Below, in pieces: positions 32,589 through 44,551 of a stretch of 64,000 nt of DNA (positions are counted from its first letter, which is position 1; the number at the start of each line of letters is the position of its first letter). The DNA is taken from NCBI GenBank assembly GCA_018296165.2, contig JACKQL020000041.1, positions 186,001 through 250,000 on the forward strand. The letters run 5' to 3'. This stretch comes from Termitomyces sp. T153 (lineage: Eukaryota; Basidiomycota; Agaricomycetes; Agaricales; Lyophyllaceae). Made by a program: the position numbers and the translations under genes. The notes under the pieces were generated by a model, which was given only the letters and a program-made list of their open reading frames with translations, was not told where the DNA came from and did not search any database.

Positions 32589-33847
32589 TGTGTCATCTGT
32601 GTTTGTCATGATCAACAAGACTATTGCTATTTACACAATGGAAATGTCCAAGACTCACAACTATAAGATAAAAGGTGTTATCTATTACAGTGATCACCAT
32701 TTTACCAGTAGACACATGTCAGTGGGTAATAATGTGTGATTCTATGATGGTCCAGTAACAGGTTACCAGATAGTTAAAAAAAAGGGGGTCTTTGAACAGC
32801 ATAGACATGTCAGAATGCAGGTCCAAAAGTGCAACAATCACAGTGTATGTGCCTACAGACTAATTTGTCATCTATATCACATCAAATGATGAGCATACAA
32901 ATGACAGCATTGGAATTTAACAAATTGAAGTGGTCCTGAATATGGGATGATCAGTTTGACATGGTAGTTATATGATTTGTCATGTACTGTTGCAGTGATC
33001 AGTTAATAATCAGCCACATGATTATCATTACAATCAATATTGATGTAACAATAAGTGATATTCTACTGATCAATTTTTAATCATTTGCTCCAGTACCTAT
33101 TTAGACAATCACAACACACACATTGTTGATCCAGGTCTTACTGTCCTTCTCCATCCAGCTTCTTTGTGTTTCATATATCTTACCCCATTTTTGCCTCTCT
33201 GGTTTTGGACCAATCCTCCTGATAGTTGTTCTTAACCAGACTTTGATGTTGTGTTGAATGTCTGGTTATGGTCCTCCTCTTAGTTTGCTCTTCAAGTATC
33301 TTGTGCAAGCTCGAACTCCTACTGGTCTCCTCTGAAACAGATACCAAACTCATGGTCATAGTCCCCCTACCATCCTCCCAGTTGAATTCCTATTGCTCCT
33401 CCTCAGGCCATGCTTATTTAAAGCAGATATTGTGTTAAATTTCTGGATATGATCCTCCTCCTAGCTTGAAGTCTTATTGTTCTTTCTTAGACTCTGCCAT
33501 GCTTTATCTGCAGCAGTTTGGCCACTGATTGCCTTCTCCTGCTGCTGGTTGCCCTCTCCCTGTCATTGACCTTGAGGTATAAGTGAGCCTAGGCATGACA
33601 CTCTACCTGGCAGACTCTGTTCTGATGGATTTGGGTTGTTCCCATTAATAATGCCTTTATTATTATTATTATTTCTGACTTTTATTTGCTGGTAATGTTT
33701 TTTCTGTATCATAGCATCTTGGATCCTTTTACCAAATCAGTGTATGAAAAATGTTTTTTATTAAGAAGTCTAATGTATTGTTTATGTATACAATCATTAT
33801 ACTGCTCTTGTCCTCACTAAGTGACCAGTAACCCATCATATGTAGAC
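32589..33847. other. CpG-poor sequence to block edge, no gene seen
   Basis: No supported frame. A short ATT microsatellite lies at about 33656-33675. The composition changes to normal CpG content at about 33848, which I take as the right limit of the repeat block. Confidence 0.4.
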
Positions 33848-34191
33848 CTCGGACCTGCCGTGCACCACAACGGCCCATCCTTGACAATTATTTTCTGTCC
33901 TGAGTTCCGTGATTTCTTATTCTGAACCCACGGACACCCAGGTACGTATTGGCATACTACATATGATATCACATTATTCTGAACCCACAGACACCCAGAT
34001 TTCCTTGCTGCCGAGTCACTGTGCTCGTCATTTCGAACTCACGAATTCCTTCGGACTTAGTCTGTCACCCCTGCGCGAAACTTGCTGCGACAGTAAGTTG
34101 AGCATCTGTAAATGCCAATGCAGATTGTTCAAAAGAATATACAGTTGACAAGAACAGAGACCAGCGCCAGTTAGATAGCGATGTGGGAAGA
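33848..34191. other. spacer with a short direct repeat
   Basis: Normal CpG content. The motif ttctgaacccacggacaccc at about 33919 recurs with one change at about 33976. It lies just downstream of the membrane protein copy B. No gene seen. Confidence 0.4.
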
Positions 34192-36344
34192 TCATGATTT
34201 GTTGAAAGACAACCATGTTCGTCCTGATTGCTGGCCATTGTATGCAAGGTCTATATGCACAAAGAGCCACTGATCACGTTTGGATCGTCTGGAGGATGGA
34301 TGAGGAGACATACCGATCGGTGATGTGAAGTTGTGCACCATGCGGTTCACGTTCGAGGTACGTATGTTGAGTTTCGCCACGTTTGACTCTGTCATTTGGT
34401 GGATTGTAGCTAATTCAATGTCATCACCTTTCTTCCTGTTTGGCCGCAATGGCGGCAGACTTGCAAGAGCATCCTGCTCCTCATCCGCCCAACACTTATC
34501 TATCGATCCTGTCCGGACGGGCTCACACATGACACGTACAGCAGACGAATGGTTCTGGTCAGACAAATCATCCATCCCAGCCTGGACATTAGTCTTGGGC
34601 GAAGAAATAAGGAGCAGCTTGGAATTGAGCACTGGGGTGCCATAGTTGAAAGTGTGCGTCGAATGCCGCGTTATTTTTGTGCGCGTAAAGTCATTGGGCG
34701 ACTCGCACAAGCTAGCATCGTACGCGTCGGTATGGCCTGATCTGCTACGTTTGCGTTCATCACGAGCTGCAATCTCGCCTTCAACGGAGCGGGGAAAAAA
34801 AATCTTCGATGTGCGGACGTAAGCTAATCAATTCTGCAAGATTGGGGATGACATACCACAAGAGTGATCGCTGAAGAGATCGCACAGCCAAATCCTGCTA
34901 CCATGACAAGCAGATCTAGATGTTACATGAGGATCGAGTCATGCCAAAAAAATTAATTTTTGATATGCTCACCCGTCCAAAACATACTTTCGTTAATATG
35001 ATGATGTGGTCGTGCACCATCAATACCGAGAATCAAAAGGGGAACGGTGAATAGGAAGCGGAAGAAAATCCGAATCATCTGTCATGGTCATGAGATGATA
35101 AGTCAATCTTCATCATTTTACTAAAAGCAACCTACGTTCAATTCAGAGAACTTGGTCAGGCGCACGATTGTATTAGTATCAACACCTTCTTTTCGCTGAA
35201 ACAAACATAAGTTCCTTCATGAGTTAATCTACGGTCATTGTCAAGACTGACATACCAGGTTACGAAGGAAACTCGGGAACATCAACCTAGTCAATTCGAT
35301 GGAGATCGTCAATCAGTTATCTGATCATTATCGAGGACCACGATCTCACAAAATAGGTGTGAACCAGAGGGTCAACGATAAGCTACCAAGGCTTCCTGCC
35401 AAAAACGTATACGCTTCAGACTATATCATATGCATTGATCAGCACAATGCATCATGTAAATTGATTGACAACTCCTGACTTTGAGCGGGTCGGAATGCGT
35501 AAGAGCAGTGATAACTGGCATGTACGTGACGGCGACAATTGAACCAACAACCCATGTCTTGAAGTAGAAACTGTGGAACCAACTTTGTTGGGAAGAGCCT
35601 GCGTTTATGAGGAACAGCCAAAAGCACAGCTCTGAAGGGGAACCATATGACGTTTGTCGGTCACCCGGATGGACGATCTAAGATATCGTTACACGATCGT
35701 ACCTTCCAAATGAGTAACCCTGAGGGCAACCGCGTAAAAGTTTAAATGATGAACATGTACGTGGAAAGCAAGTCTAAACTTACATCTCCAAGCTCCATCC
35801 GACAGAAAGGCACAATGTTAAGGGGAGGTTGAACCTTCGAGAGAGAGGTCTCCACAATTCAATAGGTTTGGGAATAACTAGGAGTAACACATGAAGTAAG
35901 CCATCCATAAATATGGAGCATTGCCTTACTTCCATAGACAGGAAGCGCGACAAAGCCTTCATAGTACTTGATGGCCGAAAGACCGATAGGGTACGACGCT
36001 ATCAACGGTATCGTTAATAGATATGAATACTAGTGACGAGGTGATCAAGACATTATCTTCTCAAATATAATGCTCTGGTCGGACGCACCGTCATAATCCT
36101 TTTAAACGCTCCAGATTTCCTATTCCATCTACAAAGACAAATGTTTTCACAGATGCCTTTACCGATTACAATCCTGCTTACCTGAGGCACTTGAATCTAT
36201 CAAACGACCACAGATGGAAAAATAGGAACGTCCCCAACTATGCGGGCTCTTCGTCAGCTGTCAGAGATGTTCAACGGATCGGAAACTTGCCAAGGTTGTG
36301 ATAATAGCCCATACCAAAAGGCTTGCAGGCGAGAGATGAGACAT
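34192..36344 (-). CDS. multi-pass membrane protein, copy B
   Basis: Spliced minus-strand gene starting at ATG 36342-36344 (MSHLSPASLLVWAI, like copy A). Exon motifs in order are GTFLFFHLWSFDRFKC, GAFKRIMT, YSYLLTIPLIASYPIGLSAI, KYYEGFVALPVYG, LCLSVGWSLEM, DGARPHHHINESMF and GFGCAISSAITLVIFFP. A long hydrophilic tail (about 34192-34840) with TRHSTHTFNYGTPVL and Ser/Asn-rich sequence ends it. The first intron (36238-36290) appears to start with GC rather than GT. Several hydrophobic segments indicate an integral membrane protein with a cytosolic tail. The function is unknown to me. Start and internal joins are good; the last exon end is less certain. Confidence 0.7.
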
Positions 36345-36855
36345 GGTGTGTTCAAATAGAGACAGACAACCCTTGTGGGGGGAAGAACGACGAGAAGGCA
36401 GTCGCTGAACCTTAGAGACCAATATGAATTCTGCGATCTTGACTCCTCGATGTAAGTACAGTAGGAAAGGGACAAAGATTAGGTACCTATAGCACTACAT
36501 ATATGTAAGAGCTCCACATGACACCGACAAATGCAGGATCCATTTGATGCAAGTTCGGCACACAGCGGGTCCTACCAAGACCGCTTCCGACGAGGCCGAC
36601 GGCGGTTTGATCTGTGTAGAGGCACAGCCCATTAAAATTTTGAGGCACGGACGACTCAACCACCGAGCGCTTGTAACAGAGTCTCCACAGAGTGAATAGA
36701 ACCCGTCAGATGGATATGGACACACTTTGAAACGTTAATACTTGACATGGACAGATCGCCAAAATTATGATGGCTTTTGATCAAATCAGTTCTTTTCTTG
36801 ATTTTAGATCACGTGGAGACAAGAAGATCTATTGTTCGACTGTTGACGACCAACG
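36345..36855. other. divergent intergenic region between copy B and YAR1-like gene
   Basis: About 510 bp between two genes reading away from each other; it must hold both promoters. I see no clear TATA box or repeat. Confidence 0.4.
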
Positions 36856-37499
36856 ATGGCACCCTCAGCGGAGGACAACGACGACCTCCTGCTCGCAAGC
36901 AGATACGGTGACCTTGACGATGTTCGTGAGTATGTCAAAAACCATGGTTCCGAGCCGCTTGCCACCATACGTGATGAGAACGAGAATACCATCCTTCACA
37001 TGGTTTGTGGAAACGGTCATTTAGGTAAATATTTTCCTTGTTCTTTTCGGTGATATCAGAGTGCTTGATCGAGGGCGAATCTGATTTCTGACAGTCTCTT
37101 ACAGATGTACTTGAGTATCTACTTCCTTTGGTTCCATCGTCCCTGTTAGCTGGTCAAAACAACGCGAAATCAACGCCTCTCCACTGGGCAGCACTTAACA
37201 AGCATCTTGCCGTAGCTCAGAAGCTCGTTGAATATCCGGCTGGTCCTGGAGTAGACCTCATCGATATCAAAAATAAAGCGGGACACACGCCACTGGGAGA
37301 GGCAGAGCTCGCAGAGTGGGATGAGGGCGCAACTTGGCTAGTAAAAATGATGACCCTGGAGGCAGAAGACCCCGAAAAAGAAAAAGAGATCGCCGGGGAT
37401 GAAGTTGTGGACATGCCTCAGGACATTGAAGTTGAGATTCAAGACGCAGACGGACAGATAGCAAAAATGACAATCAGTGGAGGTTCATCGAAGTCATGA
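36856..37499 (+). CDS. YAR1: YAR1-like ankyrin repeat protein
   Basis: Two exons, 36856-37024 and 37105-37499, with an 80-bp intron (gtaaat..ttacag), giving 187 residues. The protein begins MAPSAEDNDDLLLASRYGDL. Two ankyrin repeats are visible: NENTILHMVCGNGHL (residues about 43-57) and KSTPLHWAALNKHLAVAQKL (about 80-100), with a third weaker one at NKAGHTPLGEAEL. An acidic C-terminal tail follows. The size, repeat number and acidic tail match yeast Yar1, the chaperone that protects ribosomal protein S3 before its incorporation into the 40S subunit. The assignment rests on this resemblance; another small ankyrin protein is possible. Confidence 0.8.
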
Positions 37500-38447
37500 A
37501 TGGCTGGCACTTCATCGGTAAACAGCGAAGGGAGCGCACAGTGTGTATCTTGTACATCAAATAATGGAGCTCATTTTTGACCTCAGATGATAGACTGGCA
37601 TTCGGAATGCTAAGGTGTACATAGCAACTATCATGCCAGATAGTTTTCAGGTGGTTTTTCCGCGGCTTCAAGGATCTGATGTTTTCGATGTGAGATAGAC
37701 CTTAATGCAGCAGTTGGAGTGATACGAGTCAAAAGGTTGATTAATGAGATTGATGACCCCATCGGTCCGACGATTTATGTAACAACACCATCGATAAGAA
37801 CAAGACAACGGCAACAAGCGAACTGATATCTTGTGCTTGGCCAAGCAAGGTGGTTGATCATTGCGCTTGCAGCATGCGAGCTCTCGGTTGACCAGGAGAC
37901 AGAGTTTCGGATATTCGGGACTCTGAATGGGGTTGAAGGTGTATTTTGCATGATCATCTTTCTGATTCAGGAAAATGAAGAGACTGAGTACGACGATCCT
38001 TCCAAAAAAAAAAGTACCCGAAACGACACAAGAAACAGTATTTCTGAAGTGTCTCATGGCGTTTTGGTGTGAAACAGGAGGGGGAGTGTCAGAGAGTGGG
38101 CCGGCGAGGCCGCTTGACCGTTACTGGGAACTCGACTAGACAAGCGAGAAGTTGAAGAACAGATCACACCCAGGTGGTGATGGATCGATATCAAAGACAG
38201 AGGCCCCAGAAAGCCGCCACAAGAGGACAGTTCTACGACTACAAAGACATTCACAACAGGCACACGAAAATCGCGGAGACGAGAGTGTTATGAATACACG
38301 AAAAAATATTAGCATCGTGGTTTTTGTCGATCAACCGGAATAACAGAACAGGACCATTGTCCGACAGATATATATTACGATGTCGGACAGCGAGACCATT
38401 TTGAATCTAATCGAGGTTCAATGAAAATGCTAAAACACACGGGGACC
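37500..38447. other. convergent intergenic region, no gene seen
   Basis: About 950 bp between the convergent YAR1-like and ELP1 genes. Frames such as 37668-38057 (-) and 37833-38072 (+) overlap on opposite strands, lack splice signals in useful places and resemble no family. Confidence 0.4.
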
Positions 38448-41400
38448 TCATGATTCGAAGAGTAACAAGTTTATCCGCCACCCTTTTTTACTACTTGACA
38501 AATCCGGTTTCGGCACCTTGTCCACAGGATTTGTCCGTCTTTCCTTTTCCACTTGCTCCATACGCGTTGCCCAGCTATCAATGGGATTTTCTTCTAATGG
38601 CTTCGTCCAGATTTCTTCGAGGCTGGATTGTAACTCGTCTTCGAAGTTAGCTAGGTGTTTCTGCATCGTCATGCCTTCCTCGCGGTGCTCTGGCGTGAAT
38701 TGCAGGAGATGAGGAAGAAGGTTGCGGGCTTCTTCTACATCATCCTGTATCAATGGAAAGCTGTACAAGTCTATGGGTAATCATACCTTGTATCGTGGCA
38801 AAGCGGGCAGCGAGCTTCGTGAGTGACTTCAGGAGGTACTCCTCTTCGTCAACGGTACCCTTTCTTCCGGATCCCACCTTGCGTTCCATCTTCCGTTTTG
38901 AACGAGAGGTCCGCCTTAGAAATGGTAAATTGATTGAGTCGATTGCAAGAGTAGAAGGATCATACCTGGATGATCGAGAAGCCGTGGTAGGAGCCACAGT
39001 GTATCGAGTGAACGCTGTTGGAGCCATAGAAATGTCCGTCATCACATCGACATTGTGCAATGCCACATCTTCTGTGCCGTAGAAAGCGTCTGAAGGACGA
39101 GGGTCGTACTTTTAGCATAAGGGAGTGGGAGTAGAAGCTCACCTGGTTCTTCGATTTTCCGAACACGCAATTCACGAACTCTGTTCAGCTGCTTTCGCAG
39201 TTGCTCTGTACATTCGTTGATATCCTCCATTATCTGGTTGCAACTTTCCAGTGCAGCAGGGTGAACAACGTCTTCCACGAGCTCCGGCTTAGATTGTAGC
39301 GCAATCTAGGACAATAGTCAGTGATGTCTCATCGCTTTCATGTCCTGGTACGCACAATCCGACGAGCCTCTGAGAAATGATTTCCTTGCACGTATGCAAT
39401 GACGGCCTCGCGGATATCCTTGGTATAGTCGAGCAGTACCCGAGCAGCCTCTGAATGCCGCTTCTTAGATGTAAGGTCCTCTGCAAAAATCAGCATCGCA
39501 TTTCGCCCGTGTACCTGGAAACGAACCTGCCACTCGATAACCCATGGCAATTACGTCTTCCTCCGACATACCAGTTTGTGACGCGAGATAAAAAAGTTCC
39601 TGCCACTCGAGTGCCTTCTCATGAGCTACCATAGCTTTTGAAAATTTCTGAGCCTCAAGAAAAACTATAAAACATATGAGAGCTGAGTAGGATTGGATGA
39701 TGTCGAATAGCGCACCAGCAGCAGCCTGCCTAAAATCACGACGCTCAAACAGCCAGTCTCCGTACAGTTCAAGGACCGTCTATAGTTAGCTAGATCAAAA
39801 TCAGCCAGCCATCAAGAAGAGCGATGGGCATACATTGTACTGATCGGTGCCTTTCCATATCCTGAGCGCCGCATCATGCAAGTTATGTGTCTCAATATAA
39901 GCCACTGCCTCCTCAAAACGATCGGCACCTGGCAAACTTTAGGACAATACCCTCAACGAGCACGTTAAACCTACCAGCAAGGCTAAGGTTTCGTAAGGCA
40001 CTCTCATAGCGCTTCAAGTAGTCATCTATCTTAAATCGTTGATAGTATTTTTCCAGCACCCGCAATTCCCGAAGGAACGGAAGATACTCTCTGGGATCCT
40101 TTGAAACATCAGTAAACCAAACATATTTGAACATATACCTCACATACTTTCTGTGCATGCTGCGCAATCATCAACACCAACGAAAAGTCGTACATCCCAA
40201 GTGCAGTGTCGAAGAGGCTATTCGCGTCGACCAAAAAGATGATGTATTTGACCGCATCCTCGATGACTTCCGGATCACTCTCTACTCAATCTGTGAGACA
40301 TCGGGCGTCTAAGGCGGCAGTGAAGAGAGCTGACCTCGCAGACGAAGTAAGAGGGATAACCCAGCCTCATGTTCAGGTGGCGTCTTAACGACATACGCCG
40401 TCAGTATTGAGTTCACATACTGCTTGAGATCCTTTCTCTCTAGCTCTACTCTGACAGCATCGCAGAGCTTGGCAATGTTTTCCTTTGGCTGTGAACCCCG
40501 CCTATAAGAGACATGTTGAAAACTCAATAGACACATTGAAACTACGGAAACATACCCCAAGTTGCTCAAAAACAAGTTGATATGATCAACTTCATGTATC
40601 TGCTCCACGAATGACGAGATTCGCTCCAAAAACTTGACCTCATCATGTTCAACCAGGACATTGAGGTCGATACGGTGCTTTCGACACGCAAAGAATGCTT
40701 TGCGGTAATTACCTCTATTATCCATAGTGTTGGATGAATGCAATGCAAATATGCACAGCTCACTCACGCATCAATGTCCTGCTTGACAACCTCCATAACC
40801 AACAGACGCGGATTAATCGTCTCGAGATTTCCTCTCGGCATCTGCAGAACAAGAGTCATAGCGCTAGGCACGGCGACAACGATCCTTGAACCCCTCTCAA
40901 CGCGACGCGTCTCCCAATCCACCTTTTCTTGCTTCACTTCCGCATCCCGAGACTCCACTAGGAGGCCATCCAGACTCATCACAGGAACGAAGCGGGCATC
41001 GTGTGCCGTTGTAGTGAAGACGACGAATCCCGAGGCAACAGTGAAAGAGGTAGCGTTTGTTGCTAGGACGTGATGTGTCTCTCCTGATGAGATATGAAGT
41101 TTTCCTGAGCTCCCCAGTCCGACAAAGATAGTCTGGTTCTCGGTGTCTTGAGACGATGACAGAAGGACGCCCTGGGACTGCAAACAGAAGTCGTGGAAAT
41201 GAGCCACAGGAAGGAACTTCTGTTGCTCCGAGTTATCTGTGTTCCCTGTCTTAGTCGGGAATATACCTGAGGAAAAGCAGTGCTCTTACATCGATGAATC
41301 TCTCCGGATGGTGTCTGACATGTCAGATTGCCACGATCAGCCACAAATCGCGAGTTGACAGCGGGCAAGGCGGTAGTTGTCTCTTTCTGGGCCGTAGATC

Positions 41401-43454
41401 CTTCAACTTGAAGACTCGTGACGTAGTCCGTCCTGTGGTCTGTCCACAGAACACTGATGGTGGACAAGTCATGCGATTTGCTCGAGCTAACCAGTTGTAT
41501 CTCTCGAGCATTCTTCACATCAAGTGATCCTGAGCATACCAGTGAGGGATCCATCACCTCCCCGCGGCCGCCCTGCAAGCGTGTATGGAGTGCCCAGAGT
41601 TCCACGTAGCCACTTGTCCAAAGCACAGCGAGGGTGTCGGATGTAGCTGAAAAGCTTGCGTGGATTGGCGAGCGATGAGAGGAAAGTGCGATTTGGGCAG
41701 AAGACATTGGAGGCGGGACATTCTGAACTCGGAAGGGTGTCATGAGGATTCTAGCTATACAGTAGTCAATCAAAATATTGAGATATGGATAAACGGGATG
41801 ATACTCACTCCCGTCAAAGACAGCAACAGCACCTGTGTCTATCGGGGGCTCGGAAGGCGATGTGAAAGTATCCCATGCGTATTTTCGTTGGATGAAAGTT
41901 CCTGCAAGAACGATGTCAGCGCCTAATTGCTTTGGTGAAAGCAGGTGTTACTCTTCGTGGTTAGCATTATGTGTAAAGCTTGTTCAGGATGCCAAGAGAC
42001 CGATGTAAATCGTCCAACTTGTCCATCAACAGCAGGAGCCTCAATCTCTTGCTTCAAATACCTGGAATAAATGCTAGATATCCACCGAGATAGCCAGGTT
42101 GGAAGACCTACCAGTGATAGTTGCCCATAGTCCAGAATTGAACTTCAGGGAAAAAGAATATGAATGAGTCGATGTGTTAATCCAGAGAGGTGGAGACCTA
42201 CCAACATCCCCTTCATCTCTCTCTATCCAAATCGCAAGAACATTCGAATCCGAACTCCAACTCAGTTCCCTTACACGATAACCCCACTTCCCGATCTCCT
42301 CTCCTTTCCCTGTCAAATCCGCAGCCCTGATGCCAAACTCTCCATGCCTCAACCCATTCCTCTCAAAAAATACCACATCCTGACGCCCCTCCGTCCCAGC
42401 GCCACCGCCTTCAAACCCAAATCGTTGCGTACCAGCAATTAAATTCCCAGATGGACGCCATGCAAGCGAGTGTTCAAGTCCAGGGACAGCTTCTGAAGTG
42501 GACTGAAGCTTTCCATCGCGGTCATATACGCGCAATGTGCGTCGGCGCATGGAATTGGTGGGAGAGGCCGGAGAGAGGGAAGAGACGACGAAGAAGGCTC
42601 CGTCACCGCGCCAACTTATGCGTGGAGCGAGGTCGTCATCCGGGCTTGAGCCGACCAGTGTTTGAGCAGGAGCTTGGGCGGCGGCTTTACCCAGGGAACC
42701 ATGGAATTGTGTTTGCTTCGAACCCCACCCGACATTGATCGGGGCATCTTTGGTACAAGTTAGATTGTCGTAGTTCTGCAGCAGGAAAGTGAAATACCTT
42801 CGCCAAAATCGACTGTGTGAATTGGTGCCTCAGAGACGACATCGAAAGTTGAGGTCATTAGGATCAGCTTGTCTTCGCCTGGACCGACAACTTGGGTTAG
42901 CCTGTCTGTATAACAAAGACGCGTGCGTACCTGTCACAATAGCCAGAAGAGATTCGTCTGGGCTCCACGAAGCTGCAGATATCCAGGGTTCAACGGTTCC
43001 TTCAACTTCAACCTGTTCAAGTGAAACGGTGTCAATTGATTAACTGTACTCAGAAAACCGAGAACGTACTGTTCCATCCTCTAAGGAAAGCATCGTGATA
43101 TCCCCATTACGCATGATTGCACATAAGCGTTGTACTTCAGGAAGTACGCGAAGCGAGACGATCTGAGAGGCGTTTGCTGAAGGTGCAGACGAAAATACAG
43201 TATTGAACATCGCGAACACCGTAGCTGGGGTCTACATTGAACATCTCTCAGCCCCTGACAAGTTGTAATGCCTCCTAGATAACACTCACTGCGTCATTTC
43301 CTACATTCCAAACCTCAACACTGACGTTCCCATCCAGATCCTGTCGTTCTGAAGCAGCATAGATCGCATTCTCGTCTAGGTCAATCGCCGTCGCGGTAAC
43401 ATTAGCATTTTGCAGATCGGTCGCGCTCGCAGCATAAAGAGTTAGATTTCGCAT
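38448..43454 (-). CDS. ELP1: Elongator complex protein 1 (IKI3)
   Basis: Large gene with many short introns, start [19 protein letters not shown] at 43454 and stop at 38448-38450 after [13 protein letters not shown]. The N-terminal half (about 43454-40900) is the WD40 region, with [16 protein letters not shown] and [12 protein letters not shown]. The C-terminal half is TPR-like helices with [20 protein letters not shown] and [20 protein letters not shown]. The basic tRNA-binding segment [20 protein letters not shown] is near 38840-38920. The product is the scaffold of Elongator, which adds the carboxymethyl group to wobble uridines of tRNAs. All marker motifs are present, so the gene looks functional. 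I did not fix each exon border. Confidence 0.93.
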
Positions 43455-43623
43455 CTTCAGAAATCGTCAAAGCACGATGAGATTTTATGACATGCGTAGC
43501 ACACAGATCTTGTTAACTGACCGAAACTTTTTGGCGATTGTTTGGGATGAGTAGCGCAACCAAACATTGGCATTTGAGTTGCCGAACGGCAATCATCTCC
43601 TTCGAAATTATAACCACAACTGC
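43455..43623. promoter_or_regulatory. shared promoter region of ELP1 and EFG1
   Basis: 169 bp separate the two divergent start codons, so the upstream signals of both genes must overlap. No canonical TATA box is visible. Confidence 0.55.
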
Positions 43624-44551
43624 ATGGGTCCAACGAGGACAGCTAAAGCGTCGCATCAAGGCGAACCCTCAACGTCGAAGTCTGAAGCGGAAGGTCAACG
43701 TAAGCCACGACGGCATCACCATAACCAGCAAAAGGAACCTGCCGGTCTACCAGGTGTTCAGAAAATCAAGTCCGCATTAAGGCAGGCAAGGCGGTTATTA
43801 GCCAAGGTGTGTGGTTCATCCTCGATCGTTCTCAAAGAGGAACGCTGTACGTGCGTCTATAGGAAAAACTTGCGGCAAATGTGAAGGTGGAGACTGAGCG
43901 AAGAATAAAGGCATTGGAGGCGGATTTGGAACAGGCGCAGACCTCGAAAAAGGAACGCACTAATGCAGTGCGGTATCATAAAGTGAAATTTTTTGGTGCG
44001 TTTGTTTTGCTCTCTGCTTGATAGTAATATAATTCTCCGTACTCCAGAACGCCAAAAGGTTGTGCGAAAATTAAATCAAACGAAGAAACGTCTCGAATCT
44101 GCAGATGCTTCGTCAAGGCCGCAGCTAGAGGAAACCGTGGCCGAGCTCCGTGTCGATCTCAACTATATACTTGTGAGCTCATTGAGTTTATCATGGTTCA
44201 GTTCTTATCTGAGAAATATTGTAGCACTACCCCAAAACGAAGAAATACGTTTCCCTCTTCCCACCCGACATCCGAGAAGACCCTGCATCATCAGAAACAC
44301 CAATATTTAAAGTCAATCCTGACTCTGAAGAGGTGCGGAGTTGGATAAGAGGGCGTATGGAGGCCGGGGAGATACCGTCAGATCCAGAACTTCATTTGGA
44401 TTCGAGAGTGCAGGAACCCAAGACGGTGCGACAGTCAACATCAGAGTGGGGTGGTGGGTCAAAGAAGAAGGATGAAGAAACTCCGGCGACGGCACACAAA
44501 CAGGCGGAACCGGAAGATGCATTTTTTGGAGACGATACAGACGAGGAATGA
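43624..44551 (+). CDS. EFG1: rRNA-processing protein EFG1
   Basis: Four exons: 43624-43806, 43863-43995, 44048-44172 and 44225-44551, totalling 255 codons plus stop. Splicing restores one frame throughout. The core is GVQKIKSALRQARRLLAK, then a coiled coil (VETERRIKALEADLEQAQ) and RYHKVKFFERQKVVRKLNQ, followed by HYPKTKKYVSLFPP. These are the signature segments of the Efg1 family. The C-terminus is acidic (DAFFGDDTDEE). Efg1 acts in the nucleolus in early 18S rRNA processing and 40S assembly. The N-terminal 40 residues are basic and disordered, consistent with nucleolar targeting. Confidence 0.92.

Larger units (their letters stand above)
2452..33847. mobile_element. nested transposable-element block with near-absent CpG
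   Basis: From just after the last normal CpG at about 2451 to the first at about 33848, CpG is nearly absent while TpG and CpA are abundant. The exceptions are two LINE inserts (16648-22116 and 25237-26750) and, partly, one solo LTR (12748-13896). The block contains one Ty3/gypsy element, two LINEs, two solo LTRs of one family and a decayed Helitron, all separately listed. All host-like reading frames in it are broken. The outer limits are set by base composition, not by an identified terminal repeat. Confidence 0.85.

Noticed and set aside
2452..33847. Classical Neurospora-type RIP (CpA to TpA)
   Set aside because: CpA and TpG are common in the decayed parts and TpA is not dominant. The mutated context is CpG, which fits deamination of methyl-CpG or a CpG-directed process.
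2452..33847. Whole block as one giant element of the Starship type
   Set aside because: No tyrosine recombinase or common cargo gene was recognised, and the content is explained by ordinary nested transposons.
37668..38072. Frames on both strands between YAR1-like and ELP1
   Set aside because: They overlap antiparallel, show no family resemblance and sit in a convergent 3' region.
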